A stretch of DNA of 64,000 nt from Dermatemys mawii (GCA_007922305.1 ML677334.1:22279915-22343914); one strand, 5' to 3'. Positions 49,449 through 60,493 are shown, numbered from the stretch's first letter. Made by a program: numbers and translations. The notes: generated from the sequence alone by a model not told the origin.

Positions 49449-49491
49449 CTTGTCAATTTCACAGCTCTGCTAGAGCTGTGAAATTGACAAG
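49449..49491. repeat. Perfect 20-bp inverted repeat, 3-base loop
   Basis: CTTGTCAATTTCACAGCTCT is followed by GCT and then its exact reverse complement. A 20-bp stem with a 3-base loop is predicted without any mismatch. Confidence 0.95.
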
Positions 49492-49962
49492 TATGACAGC
49501 CAATCACCAATGTAAGCATCACCCTAACTGCACTAGTATAACCCTACACTGCTTGTGGAGGTGGAGTTATTATGTTGGGGTCATAGGGCACTTAGGGCAG
49601 GGCTACACTATGAAATTAGGTTGATTTTATAGAAGTTGAGCTCTAGAAACCAATTTTATATAGTCGAACATGCCTATCCCCCCTAAGCACATTAGATCAC
49701 TGGAGTGCTTCCTCAGTACCGTGGCTAGCATCGACTCACGGAGTGGTGCACTCTGGGTAGCTATCCCACAGTCCCCGCTGTCCATTGGCATTCTGAGTTA
49801 AACTCCCAATGCCTGATGGGGCAAAAACATTGTTGCGGGTGGTTTTGGGAACATGTTGTCAGTCTCCCCTCCTCTCTCCTTCCTTGAAAGCAACAACAGA
49901 CAATCATTTCATGCTTTTTTTTTTCCCTGGGTTATCCATGCATATGCCATAGCACTGCAAGG

Positions 49963-51044
49963 ATGGAGTCCGCTCAGCTGCACACTGCTTTTGTGAGCAT
50001 TGCAAACACCTTGCGCATTATCCTGCAGTATGTGCAGAGCCTAGTTAGGAGCTGCCATCACGAGGAAGATTGTGAGTAGAACATGGACACAGATGTTCAT
50101 GAAAGCATGGGATGTGGCAATTGGGACATCATGGCAGCAGTGGGGCAGGATGATACAGTGGAATGTCGATTCTGGACCCAACAAACAAGCACAGATTGGT
50201 GGAATCACATAGAGTTGCGAGTACAAGTTGACGCCCAATGGCTGTGAATATTTTACCTGCGTAAGGCCACTTTCCTGGAACTTGGCGAGTTGTTTTCCCC
50301 TGTCCTGACATGCAGGAATACCACGATGAGACCTGCCCTGACCGCTGAGCAGTGAGTGACACTATCTCTGGGGAAGCTTGCAATGTCTGCTACTGGTCTG
50401 TCGGGAATCAATTTGGAGTGGGCAATCTACCACGGGGGCTGCTGTGATCCAAGTAGCCAAGGCAATCAATAACATTCTGGTAACAAGGGTAGTGACTGAC
50501 TCCTGGAAATGTACAGGTCACAGTAGATGGCTTTGCTGCAATGGGGATCCCTAACTGTGGTGCGGTAATAGACGGAACGCGTATCCCTATCTTGGCACCG
50601 GACCACCTTGATAAACAGTACATAAACCACTAGAGAGACTTCTCTCTTGTGTTGCAAGCACTGGTGCATCACAAGGGCCGTTTCACTGACATCAGTGTGG
50701 GCTGATGGGGAAAGGTGTATGACGCTTGCATCCTTCGGAACTCTGGGCTGTTTGAAAAGCTGCAAGGGACTTTCTTCCCAGACCAGAAAATTACCATTGG
50801 GGATGTTGAAATGTCAATAGTTATCTTTGCTCCCATGGCTCATGAAGCCATACACAGGCAGCCTGGACAGCAGTATGGAGCAGTTCAACTTTAGGCTGAA
50901 CAAGTGCAGAATGGTGGTAGAATGTGGCTTTGGACATTTAAAAGGGTGCTGGTGCTGTTTGCTCAGTAGGTTAGACCTCAGCAAAAGCAATATTCCTATT
51001 GTTATTGCTGCTTGCTGTATGTTCCATAGTATCTCCGAGTAAGG
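49963..51044 (+). pseudogene. PIF/Harbinger transposase, degenerate
   Basis: A start-like MESAQLHTAFVSIANTLRII at 49963 leads into broken frames. Those that can be read include the GLMGKGV region near 50700 (WSGKVHDARVFRNSGL type), LQGTFFPDQKITIGDVE, and the best-kept piece 50827-51042. That piece has PYTGSLDSSMEQFNFRLNKC, VVECGFGHLKGCWCCLLSRL and IPIVIAACCMFHSISE. The last piece is the DDE_4 C-terminal helix (R..VE.AFG.LK.RW and ACC.LHN). Multiple stops and frameshifts make it inactive. Confidence 0.8.
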
Positions 51045-52599
51045 GGGAGAAGTTTACGGTGGGGTGGGAGGTTGAGGCAAATCACCTCTTGGCCAATTTT
51101 GAACAGTCAGACACCAAGGCAATTAGAAGAGCACATCAAGGCGCGCTGTGCATCAGAGAGACTTTGAAAAACAGTTTCATGAATGACCAAGCTATGTTGT
51201 GAAAGTTGTGTGTGTTTATCCTTGATCCAAAGCCGCACCCTTTGGTGAATGTTCTTCCCTGTAAGCCAATTTCCCTCCACCCTTCACCCACAGCTGGCAC
51301 AGGAAATAAAGTCACTATTGTTCTGAATCCATTCATTAAAAAAAACTTGAGATCACTGACTAGTAAAAGGTAGCGCGGGTGGGGTGGGGAAGGAGGGAAG
51401 GATAAGGCCACATTGCTTATTGTAGCCACGCTACAAATCAAAGCTGTTTGAATGACAGCCTACTGTTGGTTAGGCCATCCCCTGGAGTTGAGTGGCAGGG
51501 TGCCCAGAGCCTCCCCCATCCCCGCGTTCTTGGGCATCTGGGTGAGGCGGCTATGGAACTTGGGGAAGAGGGCAGGCGGTTACACATGGCAGCAGTGGGG
51601 ATCTGTAGTCTAGTTGCCTTTCCTGCAGCTCCACCAGACGCCTCATCATGTCCGTCTACTCCCCCATTAGCCTCAGCATCTCCTCCTCCATATTCTGATC
51701 ACGCTCACTGAATGCTTTTTTGGCATCTGCCACCAAATGCCTCCATGCATTCAGCTGTCAGTGCGGAAGGACTGCATGAGCTCGGAAAACAAGGCATCGT
51801 GAGTGCTGTCTTTTTACCTTCTAATCTTCGATAATCTCAGGGATGGAGTTGATACAGGGAGCATAGAGACACTTGCAGGGGGAAGAAAAAGGGAGGCTCT
51901 TTCACAGTAAATCAAGCAATTCACAGCAGACAGAACGTGTTTTAGGGACAAGGTCACATTTTGCCTTTTGTATTGAGCACCTGTGAGTATGGTGACACAT
52001 CACACATGACTGGACAACTGAATTCAGTTTGCAAGCAGCCATGGTAAGCAAAAGTGGAGGGGTGGTTGGCTTTTTCCACGTTCGTAACATGTGGAAATGG
52101 TTTCAAATTGAAGCGCTCTCCTTTCCCATAGCAACCAATGCTGGTTAAAAGGAGGAGCTATGGTTTGGGGTGGGTGTGAGCACACCCCTCCCTGCCCCGG
52201 CTTGGCAATTCTCTGGGATGATCCCTTTTAGCCAAGTGCAAACAGCCCAGCATGACCAGGGTCTAACGTCCCAGGGATCACCAGAGGGGATTACTGTTCC
52301 CTTACAAACTTCCCCTACTTCAACCAGGCGACCATGAATGATGTCACTCTCCTGAGGCTAACACAGAGAAATAAAGACCAAATGTTGCATAAATGCACCC
52401 AAAACCCAGGACCATTCACTGCCATGCTTTGTGCTGCAATGATTCCAGACAACTTGCTGCTGGCTTGATGTGGTAAAGTGTCCTACTGTGGGGGACAAAA
52501 TAAGGCAGCCCTCCCCAGAAACCTTTCAGAGTACGTCCAGGAGCGCTTCATGGAGATGTCCCTGGAGGATTCCTACTCCATCCCAGACACACTAACAGA

Positions 52600-53660
52600 C
52601 TTTTCCAGTAGTTGGGATTCATTCATGGCCAGTACAAGTCTTCAGGGCAAATGAGTCATTAAACACAATTGCTTTTAATCCCTGTAGTGTAGTTACAGAT
52701 GTGCACTCACCAGGGGTGCCTTCTCTGCCTTCAGGGTTTGGGAACAGTTCCTCCTGGGAGGGTATTGGCTCCAGGGTGAGGAAAAGGTCCTGGCTGCCAG
52801 GGAGAACAAATTCTCCACTTGCCTGCTATGCATGCTTCTCCTCTTCCTCATCCACAAAATCCTCCTCCATGTTACATGAGGCTCCCACCTTGCAGATGTC
52901 CATCAACAGTGGTGGGGTAGTGGTAGAGTCCAGGGGCGTAGCCAGGTTTGAGCAGCAGGGGGAGCGAGTACCAAGAAAAAGGTGTCAGCAAAAACAGGCA
53001 TCACAAACAAAAGGCACCACGAAAAAAAATGGCACCGCTTCCACTTCCAATTGTGCCAAAAAAAACCTTACCTTGCCGCCACAGGACAAAGCAGTGAAGC
53101 GGGTGTGTCTCCAAAATGCCACCGAAAGAAGTGGAGCACTTTGGGCAGCATTTCGGTAGATGGAACAGGTTCCCCGCTTTGTTCAGTGGCGGCGTTTCGG
53201 GAGCAGCTCCTAGGGTTCCCTCTGCTCCAGCCACCTGGTCAGTAAAAAAGGCACCACTTCTGGGAATCTGGCTTCGGGGGAGTGGCCGCTCCCCTGGATC
53301 TCCCCAGCTACACTATTGGTAGGGTCCCCTCCTAGAATGGCATGCAGCTGATCGTAGAAGCATCATGTCTGAGGCCCTGATCCAAAGCAACTGTTTGCCT
53401 CCCTTGTTTTTTGATAGGTTTGCTTGAGCTCCTTAATTTTCCTGTGGCACTGCTGTGTCCCCCCGGTGTAGCCTCTGTCCACCATGCCCTGTGCAATTTT
53501 GGCATGTATATCACCATGTCTTCTGCTGGATCAGCGTTCTGGCGGCACAGCTTCTTCTCCCCATACAGCAATCTGATCCAGTGCCTCCTGTTCGCTCCAT
53601 GCTTGAGCTCTTCTGCGATTCTGGGACTGCATGGTCACCTCTTCGGCTGAGCTCGCCACG
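52600..53660 (-). pseudogene. Harbinger Myb/SANT-like DNA-binding protein, interrupted
   Basis: On the minus strand, shifted frames near 53640-53340 give AWSEQEALDQIAVWGEEAV, GYTGGTQQCHRKIKELKQTY and KTREANS, then CFYDQLHAILGG. This matches the Myb/SANT-type accessory protein of vertebrate Harbinger elements (TW...E...L...W, QCR.K.K.L...Y, F...L...LG). A hAT MITE at 52931-53318 splits it directly after LHAILGGDPT. The remainder (TITVDGHLQGGS) resumes near 52920. Frameshifts and the insertion disable it. Confidence 0.7.
52923..53326. mobile_element. hAT-type MITE nested in Harbinger element
   Basis: Octamers GTAGAGTC (52923-52930) and GTAGGGTC (53319-53326) flank an element starting CAGGGGCGTAGCCAGG and ending CCCCAGCTACACTATTG. 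It belongs to the same family as 48140-48930 and interrupts the Myb-like gene. Confidence 0.85.
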
Positions 53661-54000
53661 CAGACCAAACAGGAAATGAAATTCAGAAGTTCCTGGGACT
53701 TTTCTTCTGTTCCTGGCTAGTGCATCAGAGTTGAAAGTGCTGTCCAGAGTGGTCACATTGGAGCACTCTGGGATAGCTCCTAGAGGCCAATACCACTGAA
53801 TTGCACAGTGCTGCATCTACAGTACCCCAAATTTGACCCAGGACAGTCGAGTTTAGCACTACTCCCCTCGTCAGGAAGGAGTACAGCAATCTATTTTTAG
53901 AGCCCTTAGGTCAACAAAATGGGGTTGGTTGTGTAGTCCTTATAAAATCAACCTAATGCAGCTAAGTTTGACCAAAGCTTGTAGTGTAGACCAGATCTTA

Positions 54001-54776
54001 GTCTTGCTCCTGCCACTGTGTAATGTAGACAAATGACGTAGTTAGGAAGACATAAATTGCCTTATGTTATCATAACTCTGTAGTGTAAACCAAGCGTTAG
54101 AGTAAGAGTTATTAACAAGATAGCCACAGTTTCTTGCAGCATGACTGGAATCCAAAAACTTTTTTAGGGGGATAAATATATTCTGCCTCTTGTACAATCA
54201 AAAGGACACACAACCCATACCTATCTCACAACATAAAAGACAGTTGCTGAGCTGAGCATGACAGATGAGCTTAAGGACATTTTATATAAATTTTGCTATA
54301 GCATAAAATAGAAGCTTTGTTCTAAAGACTTCACTGAGCAGGCTGTACTGTTCCTATTCCTGGATTACTGCCATATTCAACTCTGCAAATCACTGATGAT
54401 AAAATACCAGCACATAATTTAGCTAACATTACAGCACACCAAATTCATTCAATAGATCAATGCGCTATCTCCACCTTCCAGACATTCTAATGAATCCAGT
54501 TGTGATATCTTGACTTTGCTGTCCACGTGAGAATTCACACTCAACATGCTCTACCTGGTAGCCAACACCCAGAGTACTGTAACCCTCATGTGTCTATCTG
54601 CCTGGTGGCTACAATGATGATATGATGCATGCACATTCAAAGAGTTGGAGGTAGCTTTTCTAGCAGACCAACAGAGAGATGTGGTCTTTTCCCTATGGAA
54701 CTGAATGATCATTTAAAGAGAAAGTTATCCTATAATCCTCTCAAGATGCACAGCAGCAAACAGAACCTTGCTATCA
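54001..54776. other. Intergenic, nothing recognised
   Basis: Sequence between the Harbinger element and the next hAT pair. No frame or repeat can be supported. Confidence 0.45.
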
Positions 54777-54784
54777 TGCTAGGT

Positions 54785-55443
54785 CAGAGGTCCTCAAACT
54801 GTAGCCCACACAGAGCACACAGCTGGCTGATCACACAGTGCTAGGGTTACCACTTTTGAAATGCAACAAAACCCCAGTACCTCTCTTGCCCCACACAGCA
54901 AGCACACTGCAACCCCAACTCTGCAACGCCTCCCCTTCAACAGTCACTTCTAGTATCTGGAGAGAGAACACACATGGATAAGCTGATATCATTTTCTTAC
55001 TTAAACTGCAGAAGTGGGAACCCTGCAGCATCTTTAGCTGGATACGGCAACTTAATATTAGGTATCCCAGTGCACTGTGTTAAAGATGCAAATCTTTAGA
55101 CTCACACCAAAAAAAAACCTGGCAGATTAAATTATTTTTCTAGCAACTGGCATTTTTTTTTTAATAATAAACAGCCAGGCTAATCAAATACCAGTCAGGT
55201 GGTAACCCTACATGGTGCCAGCTTCCCTCCCCTTAATCTACATTAGAAGGTCACTTTCAGTTACATTACATGTTTTTTTATCATTACTTGTCCTGGTGAG
55301 CATTTCTGCAGCAACTCCTTATATGATCATGAATGGGAGGGGAGGTGGACCTTGTGATTACAAATGGGAAGAAGGGGGACCACAGAACAGTCTCTATATT
55401 TAACTAGGATTCACATTAGATGAAAAAAGTTTGAGAACCCCTG
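54785..55443. mobile_element. hAT-type MITE with an inner nested element
   Basis: The outer termini are CAGAGGTCCTCAAACT and AGTTTGAGAACCCCTG, an inverted pair. Flanks TGCTAGGT and AGCTACAC agree only partly. Between 54842 and 55210 lies a second element with ends AGGGTTACCA and TGGTAACCCT. Confidence 0.65.
54842..55210. mobile_element. Nested AGGGTTACCA-ended element
   Basis: The termini AGGGTTACCA and TGGTAACCCT are exact inverted repeats. The right side contains TAATAATAAACAGCCAGGCT and CAAATACCAGTCAGG, phrases I know from a dispersed turtle repeat. No clear target duplication is visible. Confidence 0.6.
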
Positions 55444-56183
55444 AGCTACACAGGCAGATGGAGTGTTTTGGCCTGGTAGGTGTCTTAACAGTAATACCCT
55501 GTTCTCCAGGAAACCAATTCCTGGTTCCCCATCTTAATCCAAACAGGCCAGCAAGGGATGCCAATACTGGGGAAAAGGAATGCCTCACACTGCTTCCCAG
55601 GGTCTCTGTGTAAGCAGAAGTATGGAATTGGTGCCAAAAAGAGTTGGGTGGAAAAGGAGTCATTGTGACTACACCCACACCCTTGAGGTTTGTGAAGCGC
55701 AGTGTGGGAACCCGCTAAGGAGAAATTAAGGGGCTCCTTAGGATTCTGACAGGAAAATGGAGGACTTCCTTGAGTGAGAAAAGAAAGAAGGAAATGGGAT
55801 GAGAACTGTAACTATTCCTAACAATGGTAATTGCAGTTTTTAAGATTAGCCTGGCTCCAAGCCCAGGATGGTAAACACCACTGAGTCAGTTCAACTGACA
55901 AGCATATTATAGTTTGCAATTTGCAAGGAAAACAGCCATCTGAAACAACTCAAAAAGAAATAGGTCATTTTGAAAGTGTTAAAAAAAGTTTGCAAAAAGC
56001 ATATTTATTCTCTCATCCATTTAAATAAAAATTTAAATAAAAAATTAATTAAAACTAAACAGCTCTAGGATCATAACTTAGGGTAGTATTTTCAAAAGTG
56101 CCTAAGGAAGTTAGATACCGAACTCCCACTGAAAACAAAGGTTCACATTTCAAAATTTTTAAAAAAATACTTCAGTATGAATG
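55444..56183. other. Intergenic, nothing recognised
   Basis: No supported gene or bounded repeat between two hAT MITEs. Confidence 0.45.
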
Positions 56184-56883
56184 TGCTAAATCAGGGGTGG
56201 GCAAACTTTTTGGACCAAGGCCACATTGGGGTTCAAAATTGTGTGGAAGGCCAGGTAGGGAAGGCTGTGCCTCCCCAAACAGCCTGACTCACTCCCTATC
56301 TGACCCCCTCACACTTCCTGCCCTCCATCAGAACCCCGAGCCGATCCAACCCGCCCTCTTGCTCCTCATCCCCTGATCGCCTCCTCCAGAGACCCTCCCA
56401 TCCTAACCGGCCCCCCAGAATCCCACCCCCTGTCTAAGCCCCTCTCCTTGTCCCCTGACCCCTAGCCACATCCCCTGACTTTCCACCCCAGAGACCCTCC
56501 TGCCCCTAACCACCACCCCAAGACCCTATCCAAGCTCCTTGTCCCCTGACTGCCCCAACCCCTAGCCACATCATTGCCCCCATGGGATTCCCACACCCTA
56601 TCCAATGCCCCCGTTCCCCATCCCCTGAACGCCCCCCCCCCAAGGCCCTCTGGCTCTTAGCCATCCCCCAGGTCCTTACCACACCACTCAGAACAGTGTG
56701 TCTGGACCAGAGCCAGACATGCTGCCGTGCTGATCCGCCGGAGCGTACAGCCCCACACGCAGAGTACTGCTCGTGTAGAGCACTGAGGCTGCAGGAGAGA
56801 GGGGAGGAGCTAGCCTCCCCAGCAGGGAGCTTGGGGGCTGGATGTGGCCCGCGGGCTGGAGTTTGCCCACCCCTGTGCTAAAC
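56184..56883. mobile_element. hAT-type MITE with target duplication
   Basis: TGCTAAAT and TGCTAAAC (seven of eight identical) flank an element starting CAGGGGTGGGCAAACTTTTT and ending GGAGTTTGCCCACCCCTG. The interior is C-rich with CCCCTGACC-type phrases and has no coding function. Confidence 0.9.
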
Positions 56884-57734
56884 ACACACAAGGTGTGCAA
56901 ATAAAGGATTGTGTGTGCAAGATATGTAGTGGTATCATTACATTTTGAATGCACAATTACCTGTTTGTGATTCTTCCATATATATTTTCCAGAATTTTGC
57001 CCCTAACTTCCTTAGGTGTTGAAAATCCCACCCCTTAAGAAATATGCACCTCTCTCCAAAGCAGTGTCTGGCACAAAGCGGCCAGAAATGCAAGCACTAA
57101 GAGGGGCTGCCTTGAGTCCTGTATATTTTCTCCAAATTCAACTGAATCCTGCTGCTCCAAATTGCAAACCTCTATGCAGGGGATTAAGCTTTTGATCTGA
57201 GTCTGATGTCACCCTAACTTTTCTGTATTTTAGTGTCTAACTATTAGGGAAAATAACACTCTACTAATACTAGACATGGATGGATGAGCAGATGGGGAAA
57301 AAAGGAAGGCTTATATTTTCAAGCAGCACAGAGGGGCCAGAAAACAGCTAAGACCTTGTCCCTAAAAGTGTGATCCTGCAAGCCCATGAAATTTCTATTG
57401 ATAGGGCGCTCTCTTTCAAGCCCTGCATGTGAATGAGACACAAGGATAAAGCTTGTCTCTTACTGTGTATTTGTTTGGTTAGGCCTCAAAGTGTTAATAC
57501 AGTACAAACAACAGTTCTTTAGCTTACCACAAAACAGTATTTTGGATGGACTCCTATATTTTGGCTGGTTCTGAAATGTGCTGCCAGAGGCTGTGCAGCT
57601 GGGGGAAAAAAGCACAGCTTAGTACAGGGCAAAATAAGGGAACAAGCCTTACTTCAGAGACAGACTACTACACCCTATCTTTGGGAAATTTCAATCACTG
57701 AGGTGATTTTTACTACCACTATCTCCATACCAAT
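56884..57734. other. Intergenic, nothing recognised
   Basis: AT-rich sequence with no supported feature. Confidence 0.45.
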
Positions 57735-58300
57735 GACTTGGGAATCTGCCTGTTCCAGATTTTTCTTCAGCTACTCAACCCTGCATCTCAATCACTCTCT
57801 CCAACATTTGCTGGATGTCTCACCATCAATTTAAATTTAACATGGACAAATCCAAACTTGTTTTCTTCTCTACCACACCCTCTGTTACCTCCAGTTCCTG
57901 TCACAGTCAACATCGCCACCCACCCCTTAACTGCTATAACTTGTGGAGTATCTTTGACTCTTTCCCTTGCTCCCCGTAGCTAAAACCCATAGAAGCCGCA
58001 GGACTTGGTATCTCCACAGCATCTGTCTTGTTCTGTCCCTTCAGTAAAGACACTTGTTCAATTCATCTCCCACTTTAATTACTACAACCATCTCCTCTTT
58101 GATCTCCCCCATACCCACATCACCCCACTCCACACAAAACATTACCACTAAGATTACCTCTGTTTTTTGCCACATTGTGCCACCATCAACTAAAACTTTC
58201 CATTAGCGCTCCTACTTGCTGACAAAACACTGGTCTATTTGAATTAACATTCACGTTCAGAAGAGGCACTATCTGATAGTTTCATACACCCCAGTTTTCA
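57735..58300 (+). mobile_element. L2-like LINE fragment
   Basis: Plus-strand frames near 57800-58090 read WMSHHQFKFNMDKSKLVFFS, CYNLWSIFDSFPC and SVKTLVQFISHFNYYNHLLF. These match the L2 reverse-transcriptase C-terminal region (LKLNMDKTELLIF, NLGVIFDS and ETLIHAFISSRLDYCNSLL). It is old, with many stops, and truncated at both ends. Confidence 0.55.
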
Positions 58301-58639
58301 TTCAGTCGACCCCGCCTATTATTTCTCTCTCTCTCTGGCGACCGCTTCCTCAGCACCTAGTCATCCCTTCCTGCTCTCACCACATCCACCTACTCTGCAC
58401 CCGTCCAATCAATCCCAAATGCAGCTCAGCAGCTAAGGCTCTCAAACCAGGCAGCCCTCCCATCTCCTACTCCCAGCTGCAAGGGGGGAATGGGGGAAGT
58501 ACACGTGCCTTCCTACGATAAGCAGACTGGTTGGCCTGGTGAGGGCAGAGGCGTGCCTTTCCCTCAGCGGGGTGGTGGTAGGAAGTGGGGAAGGTGCGCG
58601 CCTGGCTCTTCTGCCACGATGACACCTAGGGTGCCAGCC

Positions 58640-59605
58640 GATGGAGGGATGCAATGATAGAGCAGTTGGAATGGGAAGTCTTAGAGCTGGAGAGGTGTCT
58701 GGCCACCAGCCCCAAGGATCCATCCCTCTGCAGAGCCGTGCCAGGAGAAGCGTGAGGAGCTCCAGGCCCTCAAGGACCATTGGGCCTTTGTTCAATCCCG
58801 CATCCACCTCCTTCGGGAGATGGACTGTGGCTCCCACTTCTTCTACGCCCTGAAGAAATGGAGCGGGGCCAAGAAGCACATGTCCTCTGCCAGAAGGCAG
58901 GTCGGCACCCCCTCACGGATCTGGCCTTCTATGTAGACATTTTCTTCTCGGAGCTGACTAATCCTAATGCTTGCAGAGTGCACTGGGTCTCTGCAGAGGT
59001 TCTCCACCTGCCCCTGGAGGAAGGAGGGCAGGGCCTGAAGTGCCCCTGCACTCAGGTCCATGTCTTCCACCTCCAGGCCCTGCAGAGGTTCCTTTTAAGG
59101 TGCAGGTAGTCTTGCATGGATGATCCTGACACATGCCTTCCTGCACTGCTTCTGAGGGCTCCGATATGACCAGCAGCTCCTTTATGTCCATCCCAGAGGT
59201 CCTCCACAAGACCTCTCCGGACTCCCGGTCTTCTACCACAACCTCCTCCGGACCTGGAAACTGTTCTCAGCGACCAGGTCCCTGGCGGCCACTGAGGGGG
59301 CAGATCTCCTCGTGGACCCCCTGCTACACAATCCCCAGCTCTGTGTGCAGGTGGCAGAGTCCCCCTTGGTGCGCCAGAGGTTAGTCCTGGCAGCAGTCAC
59401 CAGAGTCGGAGACCTCCTGGACTATGACCGGGGAGACTGGCTGGATCTCCTGACGCTCACTCTGCGCATGGTGCTCGCCAAGCCTCATACTCTCCAGCAC
59501 GTACTTCAGAAGGTGAGGGCTACTTTGTGGCCTGCTGCTCAGGCCTACCTCGACTGGGTCCTGTGAGAGGGCAAGCACCACCCACCCTCCACCCCAGGCT
59601 CTCCG
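58640..59605 (+). mobile_element. Tx1/L1-like LINE ORF2 fragment, left plus-strand part, RT core deleted
   Basis: Frames read MERGQEAHVLCQKAGRHPLT then DLAFYVDIFFSELTNPNACR, which is the region before the reverse-transcriptase fingers. They pass directly (near 58985) to VSAEVLHLPLEEGGQGLKCP, which lies after the reverse transcriptase. The palm with its YADD box is therefore deleted. The later frame 59312-59566 reads MDPLLHNPQLCVQVAESPLV, VTRVGDLLDYDRGDWLDLLT and VRATLWPAAQAYLDWVL, the long C-terminal domain of a LINE family abundant in turtles. The next part of the protein is found in reverse at 59606-60444. Confidence 0.75.
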
Positions 59606-59654
59606 GCGTCAAGGGAGCCAGTGGATGCCGCCCAGAGGAACTCTGCCTGGATAT
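59606..59654 (-). repeat. 49-bp inverted repeat, left copy
   Basis: This stretch is the exact reverse complement of 60445-60493 over all 49 bases. It begins GCGTCAAGGGAGCCAGTGGA on the plus strand and codes, on the minus strand, for the AEFLWAASTGSLDA end of the LINE protein. Confidence 0.95.
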
Positions 59655-59732
59655 GTGAACAGACAGAGGATTGGAAATAGGCCCCACAGTCACAGGAGAC
59701 CCCCGTAGGCCAACCTTCCCTCCCTGGTTTTA

Positions 59733-59902
59733 TACAGTGGAACCCCGCAATACCGTGCCCTGCGATAGCACGAATCCACTTATAACGTGGGTTGCGCGAG
59801 GCTCCCGACAGCGCACAGTATTTTGATGTCACGTGACTCCGTGTTTACCATGATCAATATTTTTGGACCCTGACCGTCAGGGTATTGCGGGGTTCCTCTG
59901 TA
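59733..59902. mobile_element. Tigger/pogo-like MITE, 166 bp, TA duplication
   Basis: The termini CAGTGGAACCCCGCAATACC and, read inward, CAGAGGAACCCCGCAATACC match at 19 of 20 positions. They are flanked by TA on both sides (59733-59734 and 59901-59902). It is inserted into the inverted LINE segment and is related to 27478-27665. Confidence 0.92.
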
Positions 59903-60444
59903 GATGGCCATTTTGGACTGGGCTAGGAAGAGGTTGACCAGGAGGCCCTGTGACTTTGTGAGGCCACAGATAGGGAGCGCGTAGATGAACAAGTAGAGGG
60001 AAGTGTGCAACCAGAAACGTAACAGGATATCTGTGAGGAGCTTGAATAGGGGCTGCAGCCTGGTGCACTCCAGGTAAATGTGTGCCACGGTCTCCCTCAC
60101 GCCGCAGAAAGGTCAGGTGTCCAGAACAGGGGTGAACTGTGCCAAGTACACACCCATGCTCACAGCCCCGTGAAGGAGCCGCCAGCTGATGTCCCCAGCG
60201 GGCCTCGGGACCAGGGTGGAATGTGGGCTGGCCCACTGGGGCTCCTCGCCCTCCAGAGGTGGCAGAAGGTCCGACTATTTCGTGTCGGGATGGGACGCGA
60301 GGATGAGGAAGTGAAGGGTGTGGAGCACGAGCGTGTATAGATGTTTCCTTGGCGTGGTGTGGAAACAAACTGGCTGCAAGTTGTGCAGCCAGTTCACGGT
60401 GAAGGGGCTGGGTGGGGCAGTTGGGTCCACTCGGCAGGGGTCTG

Positions 60445-60493
60445 ATATCCAGGCAGAGTTCCTCTGGGCGGCATCCACTGGCTCCCTTGACGC
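60445..60493 (+). repeat. 49-bp inverted repeat, right copy
   Basis: Exact reverse complement of 59606-59654. In plus orientation it encodes IQAEFLWAASTGSLDA, and translation continues correctly to FEEQWTLSGVLC outside the repeat. Confidence 0.95.

Larger units (their letters stand above)
48126..49590. mobile_element. Composite of Harbinger-like MITEs with a nested hAT element
   Basis: GGGCATGTCCACAC at the left and CCACACTACAGTCTTAAG after the nested hAT (48140-48930) look like one Harbinger terminus split by the insertion. A second Harbinger-like unit runs from about 48997 (GACTTGTCTACACTGGCAA) to about 49222 (TTGCCGGTGTAGACTAA). The right end of the composite is not certain. Confidence 0.45.
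49592..54000 (+). mobile_element. Full-length PIF/Harbinger DNA transposon
   Basis: TTA at 49592-49594 and TTA at 53998-54000 flank an element starting GGGCAGGGCTACACTAT and ending, read inward, GATCTGGTCTACACTAC. The two termini match at 12 of 17 positions. Further in, both ends carry ATTAGGTTGATTTTATA in inverted orientation. A 3-bp TWA duplication is the Harbinger hallmark. The element encodes a transposase on the plus strand and a Myb/SANT-like protein on the minus strand, the usual two-gene convergent layout. Both are broken. A hAT MITE is nested inside. Confidence 0.88.
59606..60444 (-). mobile_element. Inverted middle segment of the same LINE
   Basis: On the minus strand the segment reads, from 60430 downward, NWLHNLQPVCFHTTPRKHLY, VRETVAHIYLECTRLQPLF-like sequence and LLRFWLHTSLYLFIYALPIC. 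It then reads, after an inserted MITE, SCDCGAYFQSSVCSHIQAEF and LWAASTGSLDA. In the protein this belongs between the plus-strand pieces on either side, so the segment has been flipped. Its outer 49 bases (59606-59654) are repeated in inverse orientation at 60445-60493. Confidence 0.75.

Noticed and set aside
59606..60444. Simple twin-priming inversion of the LINE 5' end
   Set aside because: Classical twin priming flips the 5' end of an element. Here plus-strand LINE sequence lies on both sides of the flipped part, so a more complex event is required.
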